A program made the translations under genes and the position numbers. The notes below the pieces were generated by a model that saw nothing but the letters and a program-made list of their open reading frames with translations, did no database searches and was not told where the DNA came from. From positions 1-17,147 of the forward strand of contig CAJXDX010000023.1 of assembly GCA_913052275.1 (NCBI GenBank): a DNA stretch of 17,147 bases, read 5' to 3'. Numbering within the stretch: position 1 is the first letter of the stretch; each line of letters starts with the position of its first letter. The stretch comes from an uncultured Pseudomonadota bacterium. Its GTDB lineage: Bacteria; SAR324; NAC60-12. This document shows positions 1 through 7,712 of this stretch, piece after piece.

Positions 1-1
1 G

Positions 2-49
2 GGGTTCATAGCCCAGTCTGATGAATTTATGGAAAAAAGTTATATATAA
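2..49 (+). CDS. possible 3' end of a gene entering from the left edge
   Basis: The second forward frame is open from the window edge to a TAA at 47-49 and would encode GFIAQSDEFMEKSYI. The other two forward frames hit stops sooner. The peptide has an ordinary composition, and a plus-strand gene ending here would be convergent with selD. Only 15 residues are visible, so no family can be named and chance openness is quite possible. The rest of 50-149 is A+T-rich and shows no gene. Confidence 0.25.
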   Translation, partial: GFIAQSDEFMEKSYI

Positions 50-149
50 TAAATATAGTTTAACTTTTCATTTTATCCAGAATATTTAATTTTTTTCAAG
101 CTAATAAGTTCGTTTAGAATTCGAGAATTGTATTTTAGTGGAGGGGGCT

Positions 150-1184
150 TTAGCTGAAGATCAGCTTCGCAATTTTGAATTTACTAACGAAGCCAACTTG
201 TTTGGAGGAAGTGATCCCTGCATTATGAAGAGCACTTATAACTGAGGCAGATTGGTCTCCCGGAACAGCAAATAAAAGACCACCACTAGTCTGTGGGTCA
301 AGTAATAACTCCTGTTGCTCAAACTTACTTTCATGGGGGAAAGACCAATGTTGTTCAACCATTTCACGGTTGATTTTATTTACCCTTGTAGTGATACCAT
401 TCAGGTACATTTGACTTGCTTCTCTAAAAAAAGGAATTTTGTCTAAAGTAAAATTCAATGTCAGCTCATCTCCCGGAACCATTTCCAGAGCATGTCCAGC
501 AAAACCAAATCCTGTTATATCTGTTGCTGCATGTATCTCAAAATCAGCCATTAATTCTGCTGCAGTTTTATTAAGTTTGGTCATTGATTCAATACATTCC
601 TGCAAAGCATTTTGAGAAACCAGTTTCTTTTTGTTAGCATTTAGCAATACTCCACTGCCTATCGGCTTAGTTAGAATCAAATGATCTCCTGGTTGCAGGC
701 CGCTGTTTCTCCAGATTTTTTCAGGATGTACCAGACCGGTCACAGTCAATCCAAATTTTGGTTCATCATCGTCAGTTGTATGTCCTCCTAAAAGAACTGC
801 GCCTGCTTCGGTTATTTTTTGCAGTGCACCAGCAATTATTCCTTCTAAAACTTCGTTATCAAGTTTTCCTGAAGGGAAACCAACAAGATTCAGGCAGGAC
901 AATGGCTTGCCTCCCATAGCATAAATATCGCTGAGTGAATTCGCAGCAGCTATCTGTCCGTATATCAATGGATCATCTACTGGTGGTGTGATGAAATCAG
1001 CTGTGAAAACCAGTGCCTGTTCATCATTCAGACGATAGACTCCGGCGTCATCACTGGTGTCAAAACCAACCAGCACATTTTGATCAAAATTTTGCGGTAA
1101 CGAAGACAGAAGTTTTTTCAGTCCGACCGGACCGAATTTGGCTGCTCAACCGCAGGATTTTGCTAAACTGGTAAGAGTTGGCAT
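150..1184 (-). CDS. selD: selenide, water dikinase (selenophosphate synthetase), selenocysteine-containing
   Basis: SelD makes selenophosphate from selenide and ATP in the cytoplasm; it is the selenium donor for selenocysteine-tRNA and selenouridine. The body is typical: SDDAGVY near residue 44 and ATDITGFG hold metal-binding aspartates, followed by the DPQTSGG motif. The frame from GTG 1076 lacks the catalytic N-terminus. Reading upstream to ATG 1184 adds MPTLTSLAKSCG-TGA-AAKFGP. The TGA (1146-1148, codon 13) lies exactly where the family has its catalytic Cys/Sec, three residues before the conserved Lys16 (E. coli Cys17 and Lys20). A SECIS-like hairpin follows immediately. The product would be 344 residues with Sec13, a normal family length. 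No Shine-Dalgarno is visible before ATG 1184. No other selenium gene lies in the window. Identity is near certain; Sec decoding is a strong inference from position plus hairpin. Confidence 0.95.
1119..1148 (-). promoter_or_regulatory. bacterial SECIS element with its UGA selenocysteine codon
   Basis: Just after the in-frame UGA of selD, the mRNA can form a 6-bp stem, CGGUCC with GGACUG (one G-U pair), closing a GGUC tetraloop. The loop begins 17 nt after the UGA. In E. coli fdhF the SelB-binding hairpin likewise exposes GGUC, about 18 nt after its UGA. The hairpin is inside the coding sequence, as bacterial SECIS elements are. I do not see the bulged U found in the E. coli element, so binding by SelB is inferred. 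Confidence 0.85.
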
Positions 1185-1338
1185 TTTAAATATTGTTTTT
1201 CAATTTAATGTTAAATTTAATCAATCTATAGAAAACAAGATGAACAACATACTTGAATATTGTCGCTGTAAAAAACGAATATAACAGCTTTAAACAAGCT
1301 ATTTTCAGGATTTCAAGATGGAAGTAAAATAACAAGAC

Positions 1339-1755
1339 TTATCCCTCAAAGCGGGCTCTGAGAGAATCAGGAATAGATTGCGCCTGCAGCCTATTGGGGT
1401 CTTCAGGATGTGGTTTAGCCCAGATACGTACTTCGGTGCCCTTTACTGCAAGCCGTCCCTTATTATGGATTTCATGTGATGTAATCAGTGTTTTATCCCT
1501 CCACTCGCTCACCCAACTTGTAACTTCAATCAGGTCACCATATGAAGATGGAACAAGAAATTCTGAATGAGCATCAACTATCGGTAACCCCACAACTCCA
1601 AATTCCTTCATCAGATTGCTCATGTTTGCCCCTGCTTTATCAAATAATAGATGAGAACTCTGATCGAACCAGATGAAATAATTCGGATAAAAAACTATAT
1701 TCGCAGGGTCACAATGACCCCAGGCTACATTAATGGAGAGTGTATTTTTTAACAT
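1339..1755 (-). CDS. acyl-CoA thioesterase, 4-hydroxybenzoyl-CoA thioesterase (hot-dog) family
   Basis: This is a single-domain hot-dog thioesterase that hydrolyses acyl- or aroyl-CoA in the cytoplasm. The N-terminal segment WGHCDPANIVFYPNY matches the 4-HBT signature D-C-D-P-A-x-I-V-x-Y-P, including the catalytic Asp (residue 16 from the chosen start), and VSEWRDKTLITSHEI matches the later strand region of Pseudomonas 4-hydroxybenzoyl-CoA thioesterase. I chose ATG 1755 (MLKNTLSIN, 138 aa) because family members begin a few residues before this strand. The frame stays open to an ATG at 1797, which would add 14 residues. Neither start has a clear ribosome site. The substrate cannot be read from the sequence. 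A ring-cleavage-type hydrolase is divergently encoded next door, which hints at aromatic or acyl-CoA catabolism. Confidence 0.85.
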   Translation of the reverse strand: MLKNTLSINVAWGHCDPANIVFYPNYFIWFDQSSHLLFDKAGANMSNLMKEFGVVGLPIVDAHSEFLVPSSYGDLIEVTSWVSEWRDKTLITSHEIHNKGRLAVKGTEVRIWAKPHPEDPNRLQAQSIPDSLRARFEG

Positions 1756-1921
1756 AAAAGAATATATGATTTGATGTTTCTCAAACAGCTGAAGCATTAC
1801 ATAAGCTTTTAATAACTCAGCAAATGATTGTATAATTCAAATTTTTACTGATCTTCTAACCTGCTTCTCAATTCATGATGAACAGCATAAGCAGAACAGA
1901 GTGATTATGCAATCATCTATG

Positions 1922-1950
1922 TTGACAAACAAGCTTCGACAAAACAAAAT
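1922..1950 (+). promoter_or_regulatory. candidate sigma70 promoter for the FAH-family gene
   Basis: A perfect TTGACA (1922-1927) is followed after 17 nt by CAAAAT (1945-1950, 4 of 6 to TATAAT). It would start transcription about 65 nt upstream of the FAH-family gene, in a divergent intergenic region. The weak -10 in an A-rich background keeps this tentative. Confidence 0.35.
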
Positions 1951-2022
1951 GATGGTTGAAGTTTACTTAAAATTAAACAATGGAATTAAATTGAATCTTT
2001 TTAAAAATTTATAAACATTTTG

Positions 2023-2709
2023 ATGAGTTACGTTTTTCCAATTCATGAAATTCCTTTACTGTCTGTTGAGGGCACTGAAGACGTTTTTCCTGTCCATAGA
2101 ATCTATTGCGTAGGTCAGAATTATTCTGAACACATGTATGAAATGGGATCAAACCCTGAACGTGATGCCCCATTTTTCTTCAGCAAACCAGCAGATGCAG
2201 TTTGTCATCAGAACTCACAAATTTCTTATCCGCCCGTAACAAAAAATTTGCACCACGAAATTGAATTGGTTGTTGCTATTGGAGAAAAAGGGAACAAAAT
2301 TTCAAAATCAGAAGCACTCAATCACGTTTTCGGTTACACAGTGGGTCTGGATTTAACCCGGAGGGACTTGCAGCAGGAGGCAAAAAAGAAAGGTCGTCCG
2401 TGGGCTGTAGCAAAAGGTTTTGACCATTCTGCACCATGTTCAGTTTTGCATAAAGTTGATGAAGTTGGATACCTGGAAAAGGGCAGTATCACTCTTAAGG
2501 TAAACGGTGAGATTCGTCAGCAGGGTGATATATCTGAAATGATCTGGTCTGTACCTGAAATTATATCCATCCTGTCAGGATTTTTTGAGCTCTGTCCGGG
2601 TGACTTGATTTTCACCGGGACTCCTTCAGGTGTTGGCCCCCTGAACAGAGGAGATAAATTAGAAGGAGCAGTGGAAAAACTGACAAAGTTGGAAATAAAA
2701 ATCGTTTGA
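2023..2709 (+). CDS. fumarylacetoacetate hydrolase family protein (fumarylpyruvate hydrolase-like)
   Basis: This is a metal-dependent C-C bond hydrolase or related enzyme of the FAH superfamily, acting on 2,4-diketo acids such as fumarylpyruvate. The 228-aa chain is one compact FAH domain. The CVGQNYSEHMYEMG and PFFFSKPADAV segments are typical of fumarylpyruvate hydrolases. HHEIELVVAIG near residue 77 supplies the E-x-E metal ligands (Glu79, Glu81), Asp110 in VGLDLTRRDL is the third, Lys131 follows, and FTGTPSGVG closes the active site. I chose ATG 2023 over the in-frame TTG at 2020. No Shine-Dalgarno is visible. It may act with the divergent thioesterase in breakdown of an aromatic or dicarboxylic compound, but a general oxaloacetate tautomerase or decarboxylase role is equally possible for this superfamily. 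Confidence 0.88.
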   Translation: MSYVFPIHEIPLLSVEGTEDVFPVHRIYCVGQNYSEHMYEMGSNPERDAPFFFSKPADAVCHQNSQISYPPVTKNLHHEIELVVAIGEKGNKISKSEALNHVFGYTVGLDLTRRDLQQEAKKKGRPWAVAKGFDHSAPCSVLHKVDEVGYLEKGSITLKVNGEIRQQGDISEMIWSVPEIISILSGFFELCPGDLIFTGTPSGVGPLNRGDKLEGAVEKLTKLEIKIV

Positions 2710-2862
2710 AAATTGAACGCTTCAAATTAGTTCTAAAGTTTAGTGATAAACTGCCGAAGAAAATTACAGTTAATTTATACTGTAAAATTGATGGAATTAT
2801 ACTTCGTTTGAATAATTTAAGAAACCATTCAACAATTTATATTAAAAAAAAGAATAATTGAA

Positions 2863-3297
2863 ATGATGCAAAGAGGTTTACTGTTATTTTTTCTCTCCGG
2901 AATTCTTCTTATTTGCTCCGGATGTTCAAAATTTGATAATATTATTGGTTTTGCCAAAGAGCAAGCAGTACCGACAAACTGTGCAAATGTTGTGATTGAA
3001 AGAGCCTTTAAACTTCATGAGGATGCCAAGTCAGGATTGGCCCTGTTTTTTGATGAAAGAAGTGACAATCAACTTTACCAGGCATTTTATGCAGCATCAG
3101 ACTCAGTGTATGAATCACGGAAGGTTAAAAATTGTTGGGACAGAAGAATTTCACATTATTATGCAATGCAGAATTTACAGGAAATGAACACCTCTTTAGC
3201 ACGGATAATTCGCCGCAACATGCCTGATGATGATCAAGGAGAAATGATCTCCGTTTACCGCGATCAATATGAATGGGTAATGCCAAACATTCGCTGA
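2863..3297 (+). CDS. small predicted lipoprotein of unknown function
   Basis: The 144-aa product starts with MMQRG, a hydrophobic stretch (LLLFFLSGILLI) and CSGC, a plausible lipobox with Cys21 as the lipidated residue; Cys rather than Leu at -3 is atypical. The mature part is helical and charged, with two further cysteines (in PTNCANV and KNCWDRR) that could form a disulfide in the periplasm, and a Tyr/Met-rich helix before an acidic PDDDQGE patch. I do not recognise a family. Two adjacent ATGs (2863 and 2866) are both possible starts. It sits between the FAH-family gene and greA on the same strand, with gaps of 153 and 117 nt, so it may have its own transcript. Confidence 0.7.
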   Translation: MMQRGLLLFFLSGILLICSGCSKFDNIIGFAKEQAVPTNCANVVIERAFKLHEDAKSGLALFFDERSDNQLYQAFYAASDSVYESRKVKNCWDRRISHYYAMQNLQEMNTSLARIIRRNMPDDDQGEMISVYRDQYEWVMPNIR

Positions 3298-3414
3298 ATT
3301 TCCCATCTTGATCATTTTATTTCGTCCCTCTACCCTATTGCACTTTGTTATACCAAAAATAAATCAGTTAAGTTAAATTCTCTGAGAAAATTCAATCTGT
3401 AATAATTTTCAGCT

Positions 3415-3894
3415 ATGAAAGAATCTTACCCCGTTACCAAAAAGGGTTATGAACTTTTAAAAAAAGAACTAAAACAACTTATAAATACTGATCGGCCTGC
3501 GGTAGTGAATGCAATTTCCACGGCAAGGGAACACGGAGATCTAAAGGAAAATGCTGAATATCATGCCGCAAAAGAGCAGCAGGGATTTATTGAGGGCAGA
3601 ATACAGGAACTTAATGCCAAGCTGGCAAATGCAAATGTAATTGATATTGAAAAACTATCCGGAGATAAGGTCGTATTTGGAGCAACTGTCACCTTCGAGG
3701 ATATTGATACTGAAGAAGTCAGTAATTACCAGATTGTAGGTGAATATGAATCAGATATAAAGCAAAATAAAATTTCAATTTCCTCTCCAATAGCGCGTGC
3801 ATTGATCGGCAGATCTGCTGGAGAGACTCTTACTATTCCTATTCCAAAAGGAAAAATTGATATCGAAATTCTGAAAGTCGAATTCATTACATGA
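3415..3894 (+). CDS. greA: transcription elongation factor GreA
   Basis: GreA enters the RNA polymerase secondary channel and stimulates cleavage of backtracked transcripts. The 159-aa length matches the family (158 in E. coli). The N-terminal coiled coil carries the tip motif AREHGDLKENAEYH, with the acidic catalytic pair Asp42 and Glu45. The C-terminal FKBP-like domain is complete, including SSPIARALIG and the AGETLTIPIP strand. The start is the ATG at 3415, in the normal family position. It has no visible Shine-Dalgarno. The gene ends only 10 nt from the end of gluQ on the opposite strand, with no room for a separate terminator hairpin. Confidence 0.97.
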   Translation: MKESYPVTKKGYELLKKELKQLINTDRPAVVNAISTAREHGDLKENAEYHAAKEQQGFIEGRIQELNAKLANANVIDIEKLSGDKVVFGATVTFEDIDTEEVSNYQIVGEYESDIKQNKISISSPIARALIGRSAGETLTIPIPKGKIDIEILKVEFIT

Positions 3895-3904
3895 TGATTT
3901 ACAT

Positions 3905-4828
3905 TTAGTCATCCAATCCCATCAAATGATTTTTTTGAATCATTTCTGTCCGGAACACCTCTATTAAATCCTGAAGAGTCTGAATATCCTCAAATGGGAG
4001 ATCTAGAATTTCAGCACTTTGCTGATAAACAATAGTTGGTCTATTAAATTTATTCCGCAAAAATTTCAATGAATGATCCCCAGATGATTTTGAAAGTTTT
4101 TTTCCTGATTCATTTTTCATTAACATATGGTGAACGAAGTGAGCAGCTGGAAAAAAAGAATCGTTCAAGCATTTTGCCAGGAAAAGTTGAGCCCCTGTAG
4201 ATGTAATTAAATCAGATCCCCTTACAATAAGATTTACACCCAGTTCAATATCATCCATCAGGGATGCAATCTGATAAGCTGGGAGTCCGTCCCTTCTTCT
4301 GATAACAAAGTCCCCAATTCCTGTTGTCAAATCAATATAGTTCTTATTGTTTGTTAAAGTTCTGTAGCAAACAAAAGTTTTCTCAGGAACAATAACACGC
4401 CATGTCTGATTGTCTTTCAGAAAATTTAGATTTTTGTTTCTGCATATTCCAGGATAAATTGTGCTGGTTGAAGATTTTCTGATTTTCGAACGAGAGCATT
4501 CACATGCAAACAAGTGACCCGCTTTCTGAAGAACTTCAATGGCATTAAAATAACGATCCTTGCGTAATTGTTGTGAAAACCTGGAGTATAAATCATCGGG
4601 TCCGGATGGACCAAAATGATAATCAATACCAAGCCATTCCAATTGAATAAATATGTCCTCTACAGATGTGCGTTCAACTCTAGGCCCATCCAGGTCATCA
4701 ATTCGAAGATGCAAAACCCCGTCATGGAAATTAACAAGCAAATATGTCAGCAAAAAATTAAATGCATTGCCAAAATGCAGATAACCACTGGGAGTTGGCG
4801 CCAACCTGGAAATGAAATTAGAAGACAT
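3905..4828 (-). CDS. gluQ: glutamyl-Q tRNA(Asp) synthetase
   Basis: GluQRS is a truncated glutamyl-tRNA synthetase paralogue that attaches glutamate to the queuosine base at the tRNA(Asp) wobble position. The 307-aa chain has the class I catalytic core and no anticodon-binding domain, the usual length for the family. Visible signatures are the HIGH-like PTPSGYLHFGN at residues 11-21, RIDDLDGPR in place of the RIEDxD of GluRS, the zinc-binding set C109-E-C111 with YPGIC (Tyr125, Cys129), and the KMSKS-like KKLSKSSGD. The spacing of the zinc ligands is two residues longer than in E. coli. In E. coli this gene follows dksA; here it is tail to tail with greA, whose product uses the same RNA polymerase channel as DksA. 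Presence of the enzyme implies that queuosine is made or salvaged. Confidence 0.94.
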   Translation of the reverse strand: MSSNFISRLAPTPSGYLHFGNAFNFLLTYLLVNFHDGVLHLRIDDLDGPRVERTSVEDIFIQLEWLGIDYHFGPSGPDDLYSRFSQQLRKDRYFNAIEVLQKAGHLFACECSRSKIRKSSTSTIYPGICRNKNLNFLKDNQTWRVIVPEKTFVCYRTLTNNKNYIDLTTGIGDFVIRRRDGLPAYQIASLMDDIELGVNLIVRGSDLITSTGAQLFLAKCLNDSFFPAAHFVHHMLMKNESGKKLSKSSGDHSLKFLRNKFNRPTIVYQQSAEILDLPFEDIQTLQDLIEVFRTEMIQKNHLMGLDD

Positions 4829-5127
4829 AATACTTGGTCTTTCAGTAGATTTTTTTTTGCGTCATTCAAATGAAAAAAGCATGTTTATATGCTAAACAAA
4901 TTTAACTGAATCATGTTCAGATTTATACCATATTGAGAGTCACAAAAAATAAACTAGATTTGTTATTATTCTTGTTATACCCTTGCACTCTTTAAAAACA
5001 TATTTTGAAAAATTATGAGCATTCATACTCACCTTTCAAATAAAATCAGAACAAAGTTGATTTTCTCTGATTCATGTTAATAACATCAATTTAAATAAAA
5101 AAAATATTTTCAGACAACATAATTTCA
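4829..5127. other. divergent intergenic region between gluQ and efp, no gene seen
   Basis: This 299-nt A+T-rich gap must hold the promoters of both gluQ and efp, but I could not pick a convincing -35/-10 pair. Two short hairpins could form in the efp leader: AAAATCA (5042-5048) with TGATTTT (5058-5064), and ATGTT with AACAT around an AAT loop near 5073-5085. Their function is unknown. There is no open reading frame of interest. Confidence 0.5.
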
Positions 5128-5694
5128 GTGTACGAAACATCAGATATTAGAAAAGGGCTGAGGATTGAAATGGACGGAGAACCGTTCATAGTAATCGAAT
5201 TTCAATTTGTAAAGCCGGGAAAAGGAACAGCCTTTACCAGGACCAAGGTCCGCAACTTGATAAATGGAGCTGTAATTGATCGAACATTTAAGTCAGGAGA
5301 AAAACTCACACCCGCAGATACTGAAGAACGTCCCATGCAATATCTATATAGTGATGGTAATTATCATTTTTTGGACTCAAGTAATTATGAACAAGTAAGT
5401 TTGGGAAACAATATAGTTGGTGAGAATGCTAATTATTTGACCGAAAACATGAATGTGGAGGTTAGTTATTACAAGGGACGACCTATTGGGTTGTCATTGC
5501 CAAATTTTGTTGTTTTGGAAGTAACTGAAACTGCTCCGGGAGAGAAAGGTAACACGGTCACAGGAGCTTTGAAACCTGCTGTGGTTACAACCGGTTATTC
5601 ATTAAATGTCCCATTATTTATTAATGAGGGTGATCACCTGAAAGTCGATACACGGACTGGTGTATATGTGGAGCGAGTAAAAAGTCAAAATTAA
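5128..5694 (+). CDS. efp: translation elongation factor P
   Basis: EF-P binds the ribosome between the P and E sites and relieves stalling at polyproline. The 188-aa protein has the three expected parts: the KOW-like N-terminal domain, the central OB domain (YLYSDGNYHFLDSSNYEQ) and the C-terminal OB domain ending KVDTRTGVYVERVK. The loop VKPGKGTAF carries Lys32, aligned with E. coli Lys34, which receives the beta-lysyl modification. The start is a GTG at 5128; no in-frame ATG lies near it, and the first residues match the family N-terminus. No Shine-Dalgarno is visible. The next plus-strand gene encodes the enzyme that modifies this lysine. Confidence 0.97.
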   Translation: MYETSDIRKGLRIEMDGEPFIVIEFQFVKPGKGTAFTRTKVRNLINGAVIDRTFKSGEKLTPADTEERPMQYLYSDGNYHFLDSSNYEQVSLGNNIVGENANYLTENMNVEVSYYKGRPIGLSLPNFVVLEVTETAPGEKGNTVTGALKPAVVTTGYSLNVPLFINEGDHLKVDTRTGVYVERVKSQN

Positions 5695-5929
5695 TTTTTA
5701 CAAATCTAAAAGTAATCGGTTTTTAAATACATTTCCATTTCAGCTAAATATATTTTCCATATCTGCTTTACCTTAAAGCAAATAATTTACTGGCTCATAG
5801 TCCCATAGTAATTCAAAGATAGCACAGCAATTCCAGCTGGTAAATCTAATCCTTTATTATTCCTTTTAAAAGCTGAGTTTTCTATTCCACTCAAAAGTTT
5901 ACCGAAAACAATTAAACCAATTGCTGATT

Positions 5930-7192
5930 ATGTCCGGCTCTTTGCAAAGTCCCTGTGACAATCTGCCTTCTGGTAATTACCATGGACGGGTTATAGAACA
6001 ATCTGAAAAATTCAATCAAATAATAGTTTTGATTAAGGATCGGCTGTTTCGGTTAATTATGGAAGAAACAGTTAAACTACCAATGGGATCATTAATTTCT
6101 TTCAAGGTAAATCTGGACAAAAAGTTGGAAAAAATAAAAATTAAAAATTCTACATTAAATTTTGAAGCAAACGGAGATATTTTTCGCTGGATAAAATTGA
6201 CAAAAAAACCTTCTAGAATGGAATTTCTCCAGACCCGTCACCAAATTATTCGTGGAATAAGAAAGTGGTTTGACCAGCAAAATTTCATTGAAACGGAAAC
6301 TCCGTTGCTGGTTTCAGCACCAAGTCCGGAAGCACAGTTGTTTCCAGTAAAAACAGAAAAAGGATATTTAATAACTTCTCCTGAATATCAAATGAAGCGG
6401 CTGCTGGTTGGAGGTTTTGATAAAATATTCCAAATTACTCGGTGTTTCCGTGATGCCGAAAACAGCCCCCAGCACAATCCTGAATTCACAATGCTTGAGT
6501 GGTACAGGACTTACCAGCCATTGGAGAAGTTGATGACTGATATTGAGCAATTTGTATTGCATCTCTCAGATTCAGTTAAGTCAAATCTACTCTCCAAAAA
6601 GATCCCCTTGCCACCATGGCCACGTAAATCTGTTAGTGCTTTATTTAAAAAACATATTGGAATTAAACTCGATGGTTCTGAAACAGCTTATGAACTGCGA
6701 AAAAAGGCAGAACTATCTGGACATGAAAAGCTATTTCATGACTTGCCTGATTCTTCAAAACTCACAGATTCACTGGCATATGAACAAACTTTTTTCCGGC
6801 TATGGAACTATATACAAAACAGGTTTTCACAATCTACTCCTGTTTTTGTATTTGACTGGCCTCTGCCACTTGCAAGTCTTGCCAGAAAAAACCCAATGAG
6901 GAAAGAATTCGCCGAACGTGTAGAGCTTTATGTCAACTGCATGGAATTAGCCAATGGCTTTGCAGAATTGACTGATCCCATTGAGCAACGCAGACGGTTT
7001 GAACAGGACTTGAAAAACAGAAAATCGGAAGGACGTGAGACCGTTCCTTTGGATAAAAAACTCCTGAAAAGCCTTGAACAGGGACTGCCTGAGTGTTCCG
7101 GAATGGCTTTGGGGATTGACCGATTAATAATGTGGCTTTGTGGTACAGATAATATTCAGGATGTGATTTGCTTTACAGAAGATGAAGTTTAA
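5930..7192 (+). CDS. epmA: EF-P--(R)-beta-lysine ligase EpmA with an N-terminal extension
   Basis: EpmA (GenX, PoxA, YjeA) is a lysyl-tRNA synthetase paralogue that activates beta-lysine and attaches it to the EF-P lysine. From residue 97 on, the protein follows E. coli EpmA: motif 1 ending VETP-like ETETPLL, LITSPEYQMKRLLVGG, motif 2 (FRDAENSPQHNPEFTMLEWY), GIELANGF-like MELANGFAELTD, and motif 3 GMALGIDRLIM. The chain is 420 aa from ATG 5930, against 325 in E. coli. The first 95 residues or so are extra: a strand-rich, lysine-rich stretch (GRVIEQSEKFNQIIVLIKDR to LEKIKIKNSTL) that could be a small OB-like beta barrel. An upstream in-frame TTG at 5921 is less likely as a start. The pairing with efp supports the role. 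EpmB (lysine 2,3-aminomutase) is not in the window. Confidence 0.93.
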   Translation: MSGSLQSPCDNLPSGNYHGRVIEQSEKFNQIIVLIKDRLFRLIMEETVKLPMGSLISFKVNLDKKLEKIKIKNSTLNFEANGDIFRWIKLTKKPSRMEFLQTRHQIIRGIRKWFDQQNFIETETPLLVSAPSPEAQLFPVKTEKGYLITSPEYQMKRLLVGGFDKIFQITRCFRDAENSPQHNPEFTMLEWYRTYQPLEKLMTDIEQFVLHLSDSVKSNLLSKKIPLPPWPRKSVSALFKKHIGIKLDGSETAYELRKKAELSGHEKLFHDLPDSSKLTDSLAYEQTFFRLWNYIQNRFSQSTPVFVFDWPLPLASLARKNPMRKEFAERVELYVNCMELANGFAELTDPIEQRRRFEQDLKNRKSEGRETVPLDKKLLKSLEQGLPECSGMALGIDRLIMWLCGTDNIQDVICFTEDEV

Positions 7193-7240
7193 TCATGTTT
7201 TTTTCCCAAAATATCTAATAACAATTCTGACAATTACAAT

Positions 7241-7552
7241 ATGGAACGTACCATAATGCATGTGATCCTCCATTTTTTTGTGCCATTTGCTGTGGCTAAG
7301 ACTGTTTGGCGGGAAAAATGGATTCGGCCGTTTTTGATTATGGCATTAACAATTGCTGTTGATTTGGATCACCTTTTGGCTGAACCAATTTTTGATCCAA
7401 ATCGTTGTAGTATTGGCACACATCCCTTACATTCATGGCCTGCTATTGGTGTTTATCTGGCCTGTCTCCTCTCACCTCATTTAAGGATTGCAGCTTTAGG
7501 CCTGCTGATTCATATGGCATTAGATGGTACTGACTGTTTGTGGTTGTTCTGA
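7241..7552 (+). CDS. small integral membrane protein, DUF6122-like
   Basis: The 103-aa chain has three or four hydrophobic segments and an ordered set of polar residues: DLDHLLAEP (Asp41, Asp43, His44), DPNRCSIGTHPLHSW (His61, His64), and a last helix with His91, Asp95 and Asp98. This pattern resembles my memory of the DUF6122 family, and the buried His/Asp set recalls membrane-bound metal-dependent hydrolases of the YdjM type. A catalytic role is therefore possible but unproven. ATG 7241 is used; ATG 7256 (MHVILHFF) is an alternative, and neither has a Shine-Dalgarno. It lies 48 nt after epmA on the same strand and may be co-transcribed, with no obvious functional link. Confidence 0.75.
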   Translation: MERTIMHVILHFFVPFAVAKTVWREKWIRPFLIMALTIAVDLDHLLAEPIFDPNRCSIGTHPLHSWPAIGVYLACLLSPHLRIAALGLLIHMALDGTDCLWLF

Positions 7553-7599
7553 CTTTATCTGCCTTTTTTCTGATTCAAATTAAAATAATATTTAGGTTT

Positions 7600-7659
7600 T
7601 TTTAAAAAAATTATTTTTTTAAAAAAAAGCTTGACAAGCTGGTAGCACTCCTTTAAAGT
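7600..7659 (+). promoter_or_regulatory. sigma70-type promoter with upstream A/T tract
   Basis: A perfect -35 TTGACA (7631-7636) is followed after exactly 17 nt by TAAAGT (7654-7659, 4 of 6 to TATAAT). Runs of T and A at 7600-7628 lie directly upstream, in the position of an UP element. Transcription would start near 7666. The -10 hexamer lies inside the spacer of the CIRCE operator, the usual arrangement for HrcA repression. Confidence 0.75.
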
Positions 7660-7668
7660 GAGTGCTAA
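7642..7668 (+). promoter_or_regulatory. CIRCE element (HrcA operator)
   Basis: The sequence has half-sites GTAGCACTC and GAGTGCTAA separated by 9 nt. The CIRCE consensus is TTAGCACTC-N9-GAGTGCTAA, so 17 of 18 positions match, with perfect inverted symmetry over 8 bp. HrcA bound here would cover the -10 and start region and block transcription until heat or protein-folding stress inactivates it. No groES, groEL, hrcA or grpE gene follows; the first gene downstream is the 73-codon gene at 7803. Confidence 0.93.
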
Positions 7669-7712
7669 CAATTTTCAATTCCCAAATATCTGATGATAGT
7701 ACATAGGACAAT

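Noticed and set aside
150..1076. selD as an N-terminally truncated gene or pseudogene starting at GTG 1076
   Set aside because: The upstream frame gives the exact family N-terminus, with a single TGA at the known Sec position and a SECIS hairpin, so recoding explains it better than decay.
1284..1305. AGCTT/AAGCT hairpin as terminator of the thioesterase gene
   Set aside because: Only five base pairs, and the nearest T run is more than ten bases away.
7600..7628. T7A7 palindromes as an intrinsic terminator for the DUF6122-like gene
   Set aside because: The stem would be A-T pairs only and would not be stable; the tract is better placed as an upstream element of the TTGACA promoter.
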